From assembly GCA_039980135.1 (NCBI GenBank), contig JBDXCV010000011.1, positions 1 through 64,000 of the forward strand: 64,000 nt of DNA. Reading direction: 5' to 3'. Each line of letters begins with the position of its first letter. Within the stretch, counting starts at the first letter, position 1. The stretch is from Alphaproteobacteria bacterium. GTDB taxonomy: Bacteria; Pseudomonadota; Alphaproteobacteria; UBA6615. The notes beneath the pieces are model-generated. The model made no database searches and was not told the origin of the DNA. It saw only the letters and a list, made by a program, of their open reading frames with translations. The position numbers and the translations under genes were made by a program. This document shows, in pieces, positions 15,619 through 23,722 of the stretch.

Positions 15619-16506
15619 CTAGCGACCCAGCCGGGCAATAATTGCGTCGAGTATTTCGCCGGGATCTTGGTCAAGGAAGTTCTCGTCGACCGCCTCGAGC
15701 ACCTCTTCAATGCGCCGTGAGATGAGCGCCTGTACCTGATAGCGCGCGCGGGCGCGTCGCGCGCTTGTCGCGTCGCCATGTTCGCTTCGCCATGCCTCGT
15801 GGGCGTTGATGGCCTCGTCGAGGACGGCAAAGCCGTCCGGGTCGTCGCGGGACGTCATGATGACGGGCGGCGTCCAGCCATTGGTGCTTTGATGGTCGGC
15901 CACCTGTTTGATCTCGGCGGCCATCAGGTCGGCACCCGGAAGGTCGGCCTTGTTCACCACATAGACATCCGCCATTTCGAGAATGCCCGCCTTCATGGCC
16001 TGGATGGCGTCGCCGGAATGGGGGACCAGGATGAGGACCACCGTGTCGACCAAAGTGCGGATGGAGTATTCGGCCTGTCCGACGCCCACCGTCTCGACGA
16101 TGATCTCGTCGAACCCATGCCCTTCCATGGCGTTCAGCAGATCGGCAGTGTTGTTCGCGAGGCCGTCATGGGCGCGGCGCGAGGGGATCGAACGTATGAA
16201 AATATCCGGGTCGTCGGCGATGGCATCCATGCGGATCCGGTCGCCGAGAATCGAGCCTTGGGTGACGGGGCTTGACGGGTCGACCGCCAGCACCGCGATC
16301 TTCCGGTCAGAACGCTTGCGGAGCTGGGCAAGTCTGGCGATCAGCGAGCTCTTGCCGGCACCCGGCGCGCCGGTGATGCCGATCCGGGGCAGGTTCCCGG
16401 CGGATTGCTCGCTCTGTTGTGCCAGGGTTTCGGCGACATCCGCATTGGCGATGCGCGAAAGCGCGCGACTGAGGTTTCGCCGCGGATTGCCTGATGCGCC
16501 GCTCAT
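15619..16506 (-). CDS. meaB: MeaB/ArgK-type G-protein chaperone of B12-dependent mutase
   Basis: 295 residues of the G3E GTPase family: P-loop GAPGAGKS at 46-53, VDPSSPVTQGSILGDRIRM switch region, ETVGVGQAE and NKAD guanine-binding motif. Members load and protect the adenosylcobalamin of acyl-CoA mutases. Its ATG overlaps the end of the CoA transferase gene by four bases, and the mutase subunits lie two genes upstream, so it is most likely the dedicated chaperone of that enzyme. Last gene of the operon. Confidence 0.9.
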   Translation of the reverse strand: MSGASGNPRRNLSRALSRIANADVAETLAQQSEQSAGNLPRIGITGAPGAGKSSLIARLAQLRKRSDRKIAVLAVDPSSPVTQGSILGDRIRMDAIADDPDIFIRSIPSRRAHDGLANNTADLLNAMEGHGFDEIIVETVGVGQAEYSIRTLVDTVVLILVPHSGDAIQAMKAGILEMADVYVVNKADLPGADLMAAEIKQVADHQSTNGWTPPVIMTSRDDPDGFAVLDEAINAHEAWRSEHGDATSARRARARYQVQALISRRIEEVLEAVDENFLDQDPGEILDAIIARLGR

Positions 16507-17645
16507 TTGGCTGCGGTGGCGGGCGACATGCCCAGAATTTCGTCCGTATGCTCCCCGAGCAGCGGCGGTAAGCCGTATCGGGGCGGGTGATCGGCCATCT
16601 TGATCGGGTTGCCGACCACCCGCAGCGCACCGTCTGGTGTGGGGATCACAGCAATCATCTCACGTGATGCGGCCATGTTGCCGTCGAGCGCGCGGTCGAG
16701 GGTCTCAACGCCCGAGACAACGAGGCCCTCGGTACCGAGGGTCTCGACCCAGTGTGCGGTGGTTTCTGACTTCAAGAGTTCGCCGACGACGCCGATCACG
16801 GCGTCGCGGTTTTCCGAGCGCGCGCTCATGGTTGCAAGGGTCGGGTCGCTTGCCTGGTCGGCCCAGCCGACGACCTCGCAGAATTTCCGCCAGAACTTGT
16901 CGGTCGAGATGAACAGCATCAGGTACCCATCGCTGGTCTCGAAGACCTGGGCCGGCACCATGTAGGGATGGGCGCTCTGCGCTGTTCGCTGCGGGACGAT
17001 GCCGTGGTTGAGGTAACCCGAGGCCAGATAGTTGAGCTGGGCCAGCATGGTATCGAAGAGGGAGACATCGACCTGGCCGCCCTTGCCTTCGATGATTTTC
17101 GCCAGCAGGCCGATCGCACCCATCATGCCGGTTGAATTGTCAACGGCGGAGTACCCCGCCTTGGTCGGGGCGGTGCCCGGGTCGCCGGTCAGGGTCATCA
17201 CGCCGGTGAGCGCCTGCACGATATAATCGTAGGCAGGCTTGTCGGCGTAGGGTCCGTCGAGTCCGAATCCGGTCAGCGCGAGGCAGACGAGGTTGGGGTT
17301 GTGGCGCTTCAGATCGTCGTAGGTCAGACCGAAACGCCGGATGGTGGCCGGGCGCAGATTGGTGATCACGCCCCGGGCGCCGGTGGCGAGGTTGCCCAGT
17401 TCGGCCTGACCGGCGGGCGTGTTCAGGTCGAGGACGATGGACCGCTTGTTGCGGTTGAGGCTTGCGAAATAATCGTTGTAAGGCCCCGTGAATTGCTTGG
17501 TGATGTTGCGGGCCATGTCCCCGCCCGGCGGCTCGACCTTGATGACGTCGGCGCCCAGATCACCCAGAATCATGCTGCAGAACGGGCCCGCGAGGACATG
17601 GGCGACCTCGATGATCCGGACGCCTGCGAGGGGGCCGCCCGTCAT
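16503..17645 (-). CDS. Class III CoA transferase (CaiB/BaiF family)
   Basis: 380 residues with the family's N-terminal LAGVRIIEVAHVLAGP, GADVIKVEPPGGD, the NKRSIVLDL strand and, at residue 169, the aspartate that formyl-CoA transferase uses to form the acyl-enzyme (GYSAVDNSTG). These enzymes move CoA between carboxylic acids. It overlaps both neighbours by four bases (mutase small subunit upstream, meaB downstream), so it is translationally coupled to them and probably activates the acid that the mutase later rearranges, or releases the product. Substrate not predictable. Confidence 0.85.
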   Translation of the reverse strand: MTGGPLAGVRIIEVAHVLAGPFCSMILGDLGADVIKVEPPGGDMARNITKQFTGPYNDYFASLNRNKRSIVLDLNTPAGQAELGNLATGARGVITNLRPATIRRFGLTYDDLKRHNPNLVCLALTGFGLDGPYADKPAYDYIVQALTGVMTLTGDPGTAPTKAGYSAVDNSTGMMGAIGLLAKIIEGKGGQVDVSLFDTMLAQLNYLASGYLNHGIVPQRTAQSAHPYMVPAQVFETSDGYLMLFISTDKFWRKFCEVVGWADQASDPTLATMSARSENRDAVIGVVGELLKSETTAHWVETLGTEGLVVSGVETLDRALDGNMAASREMIAVIPTPDGALRVVGNPIKMADHPPRYGLPPLLGEHTDEILGMSPATAAK

Positions 17646-18040
17646 GTGCCCAGATCCGCTTCGATGGCCGCCACCACCGCATCCACGGTCATCTCGGCAG
17701 TGAAAATGCCGCGCGCACCGGCGCTGCGCAAATCGTCATGGTCCTCACCGGGGATGGTCCCGCCGACGAACAGGTGAATGTCGCCGGCGTCGAGTTCCGC
17801 CAGGCAGCGCAATGTCTCCTCGACAAGTTCCCGGTGGCTGCCCGAAAGGATCGACAGACCAACCGCGTCCACATCCTCGTCCACGGCGACCCGCGCGATA
17901 TAGTCGGGGCTGCGCCGCAGGCCCGTGTAGATCACGTCGGCGCCGGCGTCCCGCAAGGCCAGGGCGATGATTTTCGCGCCCACGTCGTGCCCGTCGAGAC
18001 CCGGTTTCGCGATCAGGATACGTTTTCCGTTCAGGCTCAT
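17642..18040 (-). CDS. B12-binding small subunit of acyl-CoA mutase
   Basis: 132 residues forming a stand-alone cobalamin-binding domain: DxHxxG as D16-G-H18-D-V-G21, with His18 as lower axial ligand, followed by SILSGSH and VGGTIP loops. Start MSLNGKR at 18040 is used because the longer frame only adds a low-complexity arginine-rich leader. It lies 11 bases after the large-subunit stop. Separate large and small subunits are also found in archaeal methylmalonyl-CoA mutase, isobutyryl-CoA mutase and 2-hydroxyisobutyryl-CoA mutase. Confidence 0.9.
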   Translation of the reverse strand: MSLNGKRILIAKPGLDGHDVGAKIIALALRDAGADVIYTGLRRSPDYIARVAVDEDVDAVGLSILSGSHRELVEETLRCLAELDAGDIHLFVGGTIPGEDHDDLRSAGARGIFTAEMTVDAVVAAIEADLGT

Positions 18041-18051
18041 TGTCGTCGGTC

Positions 18052-19692
18052 CTAAAGCCGTACCGGCTCTTCGAATTCGCCCCATTGCGTCTTCAGGGTC
18101 GCCACCAATTCGCCGACCGTCGCGTAGGCGTGGCAGCAATCGATCAGATAGGGCATGAGATTCTCATCATCCTTGGTAGCAGCGGCTTCCAGGGCGGACA
18201 GAGAGGCCGCGACGGCGCCATTGTCGCGACTGTCACGAACCTTCTCGAATTTGTCGACGACGCGCGCCGAAGCCTGCGGGTCGAGCTTGAACAATTCAGC
18301 GACGCCGTCCTTCTGGTTTTCGCGGCGGAAGTAGTTCTGCCCCACGATGACCGTCTCGCCACTGTCCACCTTGCGTTTCCGATCGGCTGCGCGCTGCGCG
18401 ATCTTGAGCTGCAGCCAGCCATCCTCGACGGCCTTGGTGACACCGCCATAGGCCTCGATCTCGTTGATCACCTTCATGACTTCATCCTCCATCCGGTCGG
18501 TCAGCCATTCGACGTAGTGGCTGCCGCCGAGTGGATCGACTGTGCGGGCAATCCCGGATTCGTGTGCGACGATCTGCTGGGTTCGGACGGCAATCTCGGC
18601 AGAGTGTTCGGTCGGGATCTGGTAGGCCTCGTCGAAGGCGGCGGTGAAGATCGACTGGGCACCGCCCATGACGGCGGCCATATTCTCGATGCCGACCCGG
18701 ACCACATTGTTGTCGGGTTGGGCGCCGACCAGGGAAGAGCCGCCGCACACGACGCCGAACCGAAACATGAGCGCCTTGGGGTCCTTCACACCATAGCGTT
18801 CGGTCAGCAATTTCGCCCAGAGCCGCCGGCCCGCGCGGAACTTGCAGACCTCCTCGAAGAAATCCATGTGCACGTAGAAGAAGAAGCTGAGGCGGCGCGC
18901 GAATTTCTCGACATCGCCGCCGCGTCTGATCAACTCGTCGATATAGGCCAGCCCGTTGGCCAGGGTGTAGCCCATCTCCTCGACCGCCGTGCAGCCCGCG
19001 TCCCGCACATGGGCACCGGCGATGCTGATCGCGTTGAAGCGGGGCGTTTGTTCGTAGGAGAACAGGATCGTGTCGGCGATCAGGCGCATCGACGGGCGGA
19101 CCGGGAAGATCCAGGTGCCGCGCGCCACATACTCCTTGAGGATGTCGTTCTGGATCGTACCAGTCAGCTTTTCGCGCGGGACGCCCTGCTTGTCGGCCAC
19201 GGCGCAGTACATCGCATAGATGATCGAGGCGGTACCGTTAATGGTGAACGAGGTCGAGATACCGGCAAGATCGATGCCGTCGAACAGAATTTCGGCTTCC
19301 GCGAGGTTCGACAGGGAAACGCCGACCTTGCCGACTTCGGATTTGGCGATGGGGTCGGTCGGGTCATAGCCGCACTGGGTGGGCAGATCGAGTGCCACGG
19401 AGAGACCCGTCTGGCCCTGGTCCAGCAGGAAGCGGTAGCGTTCGTTGGATTCCTCGGCGGTACCGAAGCCCGAATACTGGCGGATAGTCCACATCCGGCC
19501 GCGAAAGCCGTCAGGGAAAATGCCGCGGGTGAACGGATACTCGCCCGGCATCTCGGTTTCGCGGTCCGCCACCATATCCGGGGTGACGACCAACGGTACT
19601 TCGATTCCGGAGGGTGTTGCGGTCGAGGGTTTGTCGGGCGGGTCGCGGTGCGTGTCCGGGTGGTCCCCGCCGGCGCTTTTGGGCTCGTTCAT
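18052..19692 (-). CDS. B12-dependent acyl-CoA mutase, large catalytic subunit
   Basis: 546 residues of the methylmalonyl-CoA mutase TIM-barrel domain without the C-terminal B12 domain, which is the next gene. Specificity residues can be placed: RQYSGFGTAEESN gives Tyr73 and KEYVARGTW gives Arg191, 118 residues apart, exactly as Tyr89 and Arg207 in the Propionibacterium mutase. 2-Hydroxyisobutyryl- and isobutyryl-CoA mutases change one or both positions. A free carboxylate on the substrate (methylmalonyl-, ethylmalonyl- or similar dicarboxyl-CoA) is therefore favoured. The start MNEPKS has AGGCGG just before it. The preceding crotonase-like gene ends four bases upstream. Confidence 0.9.
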   Translation of the reverse strand: MNEPKSAGGDHPDTHRDPPDKPSTATPSGIEVPLVVTPDMVADRETEMPGEYPFTRGIFPDGFRGRMWTIRQYSGFGTAEESNERYRFLLDQGQTGLSVALDLPTQCGYDPTDPIAKSEVGKVGVSLSNLAEAEILFDGIDLAGISTSFTINGTASIIYAMYCAVADKQGVPREKLTGTIQNDILKEYVARGTWIFPVRPSMRLIADTILFSYEQTPRFNAISIAGAHVRDAGCTAVEEMGYTLANGLAYIDELIRRGGDVEKFARRLSFFFYVHMDFFEEVCKFRAGRRLWAKLLTERYGVKDPKALMFRFGVVCGGSSLVGAQPDNNVVRVGIENMAAVMGGAQSIFTAAFDEAYQIPTEHSAEIAVRTQQIVAHESGIARTVDPLGGSHYVEWLTDRMEDEVMKVINEIEAYGGVTKAVEDGWLQLKIAQRAADRKRKVDSGETVIVGQNYFRRENQKDGVAELFKLDPQASARVVDKFEKVRDSRDNGAVAASLSALEAAATKDDENLMPYLIDCCHAYATVGELVATLKTQWGEFEEPVRL

Positions 19693-19696
19693 CCGC

Positions 19697-20476
19697 CTAT
19701 CCCTTCGACGGGAGGACTTTTTCGGCGGCCTCCCAATGATCGTCATGGACCCAGGTCTGCACGAACATGCCGGTCTCGATCGCGTGCATTTCCGCGCGCG
19801 ACTCTCCGCGCCGATGGGAGATGCTGACGGCCTTGAAGGCGCGCATCGATTGCGGCTTTTGTTTGCGGATCGGAGAGAGGAAAGTCTCGATTGTGTCGTC
19901 GATATTCTCGTCGTCGGCGCCGATCGCGTCATACAGCCCGATATTGAGCGCCGTTGTTGGTTCGAGCATCTCGCCTGTGCTCACCAGCCTGAGGCCGCGC
20001 GCGCGGCCGACCAGGTCGAACAGGTCGGGGCCGCCACCCCAGGCCGTGGCGAGCGCGAGGCGGCCCTGGACGAAGCCGATGCGGGCATGGTTTGCCGCGA
20101 CTCGAAAATCGCAAGACACCGCGAGTTCTGCGCCGCCGCCGAACGCATTGCCGTTCAGGCCGGCGATCACGGGGACCGGGAAGTCACGGATTGCGTTGAA
20201 CGCGGTCTTGGCGTCGACTGCCATCTTCTCGGCTTCGGCTTCGGTGCGCAGCCCCGCCAGTTCGCGCAGGTCGCCGCCCGCGGCGAAGGTTTTGTCGCCC
20301 GCACCCCGCAAAACAGCGGCCACCAGTGTTTCGTCCCGGGCCGCCGCGCGAAATGTCTCGCCGATCGCATCGATGATCGAAAGTGCGAGCGCGTTGTGTT
20401 TTTCCGCGCGATTGATGGTGACATAAAGCACGCGGTCACGCGTTTTTGTCAGGATCTGTACGTTGCTCATGTCCAT
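19697..20476 (-). CDS. Crotonase-like protein, possibly an acyl-CoA decarboxylase
   Basis: 259 residues with the crotonase oxyanion-hole loops AAGGDLREL (near 65-73) and GNAFGGGAEL (109-118). Glu117 matches the first catalytic glutamate of enoyl-CoA hydratase, but the second (20 residues on) is Gln137, and a WGGG segment follows at 146-149. That combination is unlike classical hydratases and recalls ethylmalonyl/methylmalonyl-CoA decarboxylases of the ECHDC1 type, which also have WGG there. Four bases from the mutase gene, it may remove or process the mutase's malonyl-type CoA substrates. Hydratase/isomerase activity remains possible. Confidence 0.75.
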   Translation of the reverse strand: MDMSNVQILTKTRDRVLYVTINRAEKHNALALSIIDAIGETFRAAARDETLVAAVLRGAGDKTFAAGGDLRELAGLRTEAEAEKMAVDAKTAFNAIRDFPVPVIAGLNGNAFGGGAELAVSCDFRVAANHARIGFVQGRLALATAWGGGPDLFDLVGRARGLRLVSTGEMLEPTTALNIGLYDAIGADDENIDDTIETFLSPIRKQKPQSMRAFKAVSISHRRGESRAEMHAIETGMFVQTWVHDDHWEAAEKVLPSKG

Positions 20477-20517
20477 GCCTTCGTCACGCAGTACTCGGGT
20501 GTGAATGGAGAGGAATG

Positions 20518-21549
20518 CTAGTCCTCGTCCATTTCTGCCGTGCGGTAGATGTAGTTCCCATCCATGTAGGTGATGAAGAAGTCGTGGAACGACATCGGCT
20601 CGTATTTCGGTTCCTCGCCCGGTTGGATGCAGGTCGGGAACGGGTCGGCCACGGTCTCATCGTTGCAGTTGTAGAAAAACGTGAGCGCATACCGGTCCTT
20701 CAACGGCGGGACGACGCGATGCGGGGTGGCGATGAAGCGGCCATTCGTCCAGCGGTTGAAGAACTCGCCGGTATTCACGACGATCGCGCCACGGAGGGGC
20801 TTGATCTCCATCCATTTGCCCGATGGAGACATGACCTGCAGGCCCGGCACGTCCATCAGCGGCAGATAGGTCATCGAGCTGTGATCAGAATGCGGCGACA
20901 GTGAAAACTGTCCCTCTTCGGCCTCGACAGGCGGATACCAGGCGCAGCGGTTGTAATATTCTGGCTTGGAGAATTTGTCGGTGAAATAGTCGTCCGGCAA
21001 TTCCAGCGCGCGGGCATAGGCCGGCAGCATTCGGGTCGCCAAACTGGCCATGGTCTCCTGATATTCCAGCAGCACCGTACGGAATTCCGGCAGTTCTTCC
21101 GGCCACTGGTTCAGGTTCCGGTGCCGGGTGTTGGCTTTCACCTTGGGGTCGTCGGCGGTGCGTTCGCGCATGAACGCCCATGCCTCGTTGAGGTCCTTCT
21201 TCTCGTTCTTGGCGATCTTCGACCAGCGCAGGATCAGTGACTTGTTGGGGATGAAGCCCTGATGATGGAAATCAACCCGGTACTTCATTTTGATGTCGTC
21301 CGACAGGGCGAACAAATCCGCGATCAGCTCGAAACTGCGGTCGATCAACGCCTGATCGATCCCGTGATTGATGATGCAGTAGAAACCGAGGCTTTCCTGG
21401 ATCGCGCGCAGGTCTGTCGCAAATTGTTTCACGGCGTCCAGGTCCCCGGACAGATAGCCGCTGACATCGATGACCGGAATGCGCTCCTCGGCGATGCATT
21501 CCGCGACGTCGGGAGAAACGGCGCGTTCGGATTCAGCGGCAACGGACAT
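20518..21549 (-). CDS. 2-oxoglutarate/Fe(II)-dependent oxygenase (isopenicillin N synthase-like)
   Basis: 343 residues: N-terminal DIOX_N-like half (IPVIDVSGYLSG, FYCIINHGI) and C-terminal jelly roll with the iron ligands H220-x-D222 (SPHSDHSS) and H277 (TPHRVV), and Arg286 (RYALTFF) to hold 2-oxoglutarate. Such enzymes hydroxylate or desaturate small molecules. Start MSVAAE at 21549 follows GGAGG; the frame stays open upstream, but that part is unlike the family. It sits 41 bases before the crotonase-like gene in the mutase operon, so it may prepare the substrate by hydroxylation. Substrate unknown. Confidence 0.85.
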   Translation of the reverse strand: MSVAAESERAVSPDVAECIAEERIPVIDVSGYLSGDLDAVKQFATDLRAIQESLGFYCIINHGIDQALIDRSFELIADLFALSDDIKMKYRVDFHHQGFIPNKSLILRWSKIAKNEKKDLNEAWAFMRERTADDPKVKANTRHRNLNQWPEELPEFRTVLLEYQETMASLATRMLPAYARALELPDDYFTDKFSKPEYYNRCAWYPPVEAEEGQFSLSPHSDHSSMTYLPLMDVPGLQVMSPSGKWMEIKPLRGAIVVNTGEFFNRWTNGRFIATPHRVVPPLKDRYALTFFYNCNDETVADPFPTCIQPGEEPKYEPMSFHDFFITYMDGNYIYRTAEMDED

Positions 21550-21631
21550 GTGAGCCTCCGTAATACTTATGCCCGGCCACCCCGCACCGTGTTTGGGGTG
21601 CAGGGCGGACCGAACATGTCCATGAGACGGT

Positions 21632-22744
21632 CTATTGTGCGGCGGCGGCAGCCTCGTCTTCGGGAACCAGATCCGCGAGGTTCGGCATGACCTCCTTGGC
21701 GAACAACGACATGTTGTCGAGCCAATCCTGGAAGGGTTCGTAGACATACTGAACCTGCAGCACCGTGCCGAATCCGCCGGTGTCGTCATAGAGTTTGCGG
21801 AGCTTTTCGGTGACCGTGTCCGGGCTGCCGACGACCCAGATGTTGTCGCAGATGTATTCCGCCGTCAGGTCCTCGTCCTTGATATCTTCGTTCTCCTTGT
21901 AGAGATCGACGACACCCAGTGACTTGAGAACGTTGTACATGTAGTCGTTATAGGCCTTCGCCATGCCGCCGTTCAGCACATGATCGCGCGCCTCCGCGTC
22001 GGTCTTGGCGACGTAGATTTCGCGCGCGACCCGCCAGTCCTTGCGGCTCGGCGTACGCCCGGTTTCCTTGGCGCCCTGCAGGACCGCTTCCCAGTGGGTG
22101 TTGAGGTTGGCGGCCGGCAAATAGTTGACGCTCATCGGCATCCAGCCTTCACGCCCGGCAGTCACTAGCGATTCCGAGTATTTGTGAAGCCCGGCGACCG
22201 CGATCGGCGGATGGGGGTCCTGATACGGACGGATGTGATGGTATAGCGGAATTTGCGGCATCGGCTCGGGCACCTTGAACTGCCAGAACTTGCCGTTGTG
22301 CTCGAAGGGATCTTCCTCGGTCCACAGGCGGGTGATGGCGTCGATCGCCTCACGCATCCGTTCGCGATGCTCACCTTCCTGATAGTCGATATCGAAAAAG
22401 TGGAAATCGGTGGGGGCGCCGCCCGCGCCGATACCGAAATTCAGGCGTCCCTTCGACAGGTGGTCCAGATAGGCGATACGCAACGCCACAAGACGCGGAT
22501 CATGCATCGGGAGAAGCACGACACCGGTGCCGACCCTGATCTGCTCGGTCTGGGCGAAGACGGTTGCGGCAAACAGATCCGTCGCGGGAATAGGCTCCCA
22601 CGGGATCGTGTAATGTTCGCCCATCCAACCTTCGCTGTAGCCGAGCTTGTCGGCGTGGATATACGTCTCGATGTCGCGGTGATAGTTCCCGTTGACGTCT
22701 CCGCCGGGTGGGCGGAGTGGCATGCTGAACATTCCGTATTTCAT
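21632..22744 (-). CDS. Luciferase-like (LLM class) flavin-dependent oxidoreductase
   Basis: 370 residues of the bacterial luciferase-like monooxygenase fold (TIM barrel): MKYGMFSMPL start, SEGWMGEHYTIPWEPIPATDL, VGTGVVLLPMHDPRLVALRIAYLDHLSKGR, and GGAPTDFHFF. Members use reduced FMN (or F420) to oxygenate substrates. It is the first gene of the mutase operon, 82 bases ahead of the 2OG oxygenase, and its promoter region is shared with the divergent citryl-CoA-lyase-like gene. The flavin reductase-like gene at 8.8 kb is a possible but unproven partner. Confidence 0.85.
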   Translation of the reverse strand: MKYGMFSMPLRPPGGDVNGNYHRDIETYIHADKLGYSEGWMGEHYTIPWEPIPATDLFAATVFAQTEQIRVGTGVVLLPMHDPRLVALRIAYLDHLSKGRLNFGIGAGGAPTDFHFFDIDYQEGEHRERMREAIDAITRLWTEEDPFEHNGKFWQFKVPEPMPQIPLYHHIRPYQDPHPPIAVAGLHKYSESLVTAGREGWMPMSVNYLPAANLNTHWEAVLQGAKETGRTPSRKDWRVAREIYVAKTDAEARDHVLNGGMAKAYNDYMYNVLKSLGVVDLYKENEDIKDEDLTAEYICDNIWVVGSPDTVTEKLRKLYDDTGGFGTVLQVQYVYEPFQDWLDNMSLFAKEVMPNLADLVPEDEAAAAAQ

Positions 22745-22937
22745 GGTTTCAGTCTCCCTAGGACCCGGGCCGTGGGCGGCATGGCGCCGCTCTCATTTGT
22801 GGCTGGGTCCATTCTAGGGGCAGGGCGTTGGCGGGAGTCAATGATGTTCCAGCAACAGAATAGTAATTCGTATATGTGAATAGTTGTGGCCGCTTGGGTT
22901 AGACCCTATCGTCGCGCAGGACTTGAGGGGGACGACC

Positions 22938-23717
22938 ATGTTGATTGGCAAGAAGGGCGAGGCCAAAACCGCTATCGAAACGGCGGATGTGAGCTCGATC
23001 ACAGTGCGCGGGAAGGATCTGTGCAACGAGGTGATGGGGCATGCCTCGATCGCGGAGTTTTTCTTTTTCCATCTCACAGGTCGCGAGCCGAGCGCTGATC
23101 AGGCATTTTTCATGGATGTCCTCGTGGTGGGGCTGGCCGAGCATGGCCTGACACCGAGCGTACAAGCCGCCCGCATGACCTTGGCAGCCGCACCGGAGGC
23201 GATGCAGGGGGCGGTCGCGGCCGGCCTCCTCGGGGTCGGCTCCGTCATTCTGGGTAGTGCGGATATCTGTGGCGATATGCTCGACGATGCCGCGACCCGG
23301 ATCGAAGGCGGGGAGACCCCCGAAGCCGCCGCGCTGGCGATCGCGCAAGCATACAAGGACGCCGGCAAATTCATTCCCGGGTTCGGTCATCCCATTCACC
23401 ACCCGGTCGACCCCCGTGCGGTACGAATTCTCGAACTGGCCGATGAACGTGGCGTGTCGGGGCGCCATGTGGGGGCGCTGCGGGCTTTTCCGGGCGCCGT
23501 GGCTGCGGTTTGGGGCAAACCGTTGCCGATGAACCTTCAAGGGCCGATGGCGGCAGTGCTCCTTGATCTCGATTTCCCCAAGGCCGCAATCCGGGGCATC
23601 CCCATTCTGGCCCGCACGGTCGGCCTGATCGGCCATCTGAACGAGGAAATGGAACGCCCGATCGGGTTCCTGCTGGCCCATCATGGGGAAGAAGCCATCT
23701 CCTATGACGGGGAGTAG
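22938..23717 (+). CDS. Citryl-CoA lyase-like (small citrate synthase-fold) protein
   Basis: 259 residues, much shorter than citrate synthase (about 430), but with its active-site signature PGFGHPIHHPVDPR near 147-160 (His151) and the ITVRGKDLCNEVMG segment. Proteins of this size are named citryl-CoA lyase, which splits citryl-CoA to acetyl-CoA and oxaloacetate; other substrates are likely in catabolic clusters. Start at 22938 has GAGGGGG upstream. The phenylacetate-CoA-ligase-like gene starts five bases after its stop, so ligase and lyase probably act in sequence. Confidence 0.75.
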   Translation: MLIGKKGEAKTAIETADVSSITVRGKDLCNEVMGHASIAEFFFFHLTGREPSADQAFFMDVLVVGLAEHGLTPSVQAARMTLAAAPEAMQGAVAAGLLGVGSVILGSADICGDMLDDAATRIEGGETPEAAALAIAQAYKDAGKFIPGFGHPIHHPVDPRAVRILELADERGVSGRHVGALRAFPGAVAAVWGKPLPMNLQGPMAAVLLDLDFPKAAIRGIPILARTVGLIGHLNEEMERPIGFLLAHHGEEAISYDGE

Positions 23718-23722
23718 AACGG

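Noticed and set aside
18040-19827. Plus-strand frame of 595 codons opposite the mutase large subunit
   Set aside because: Shadow of a highly conserved gene in GC-rich DNA; no domains, no ribosome binding site.
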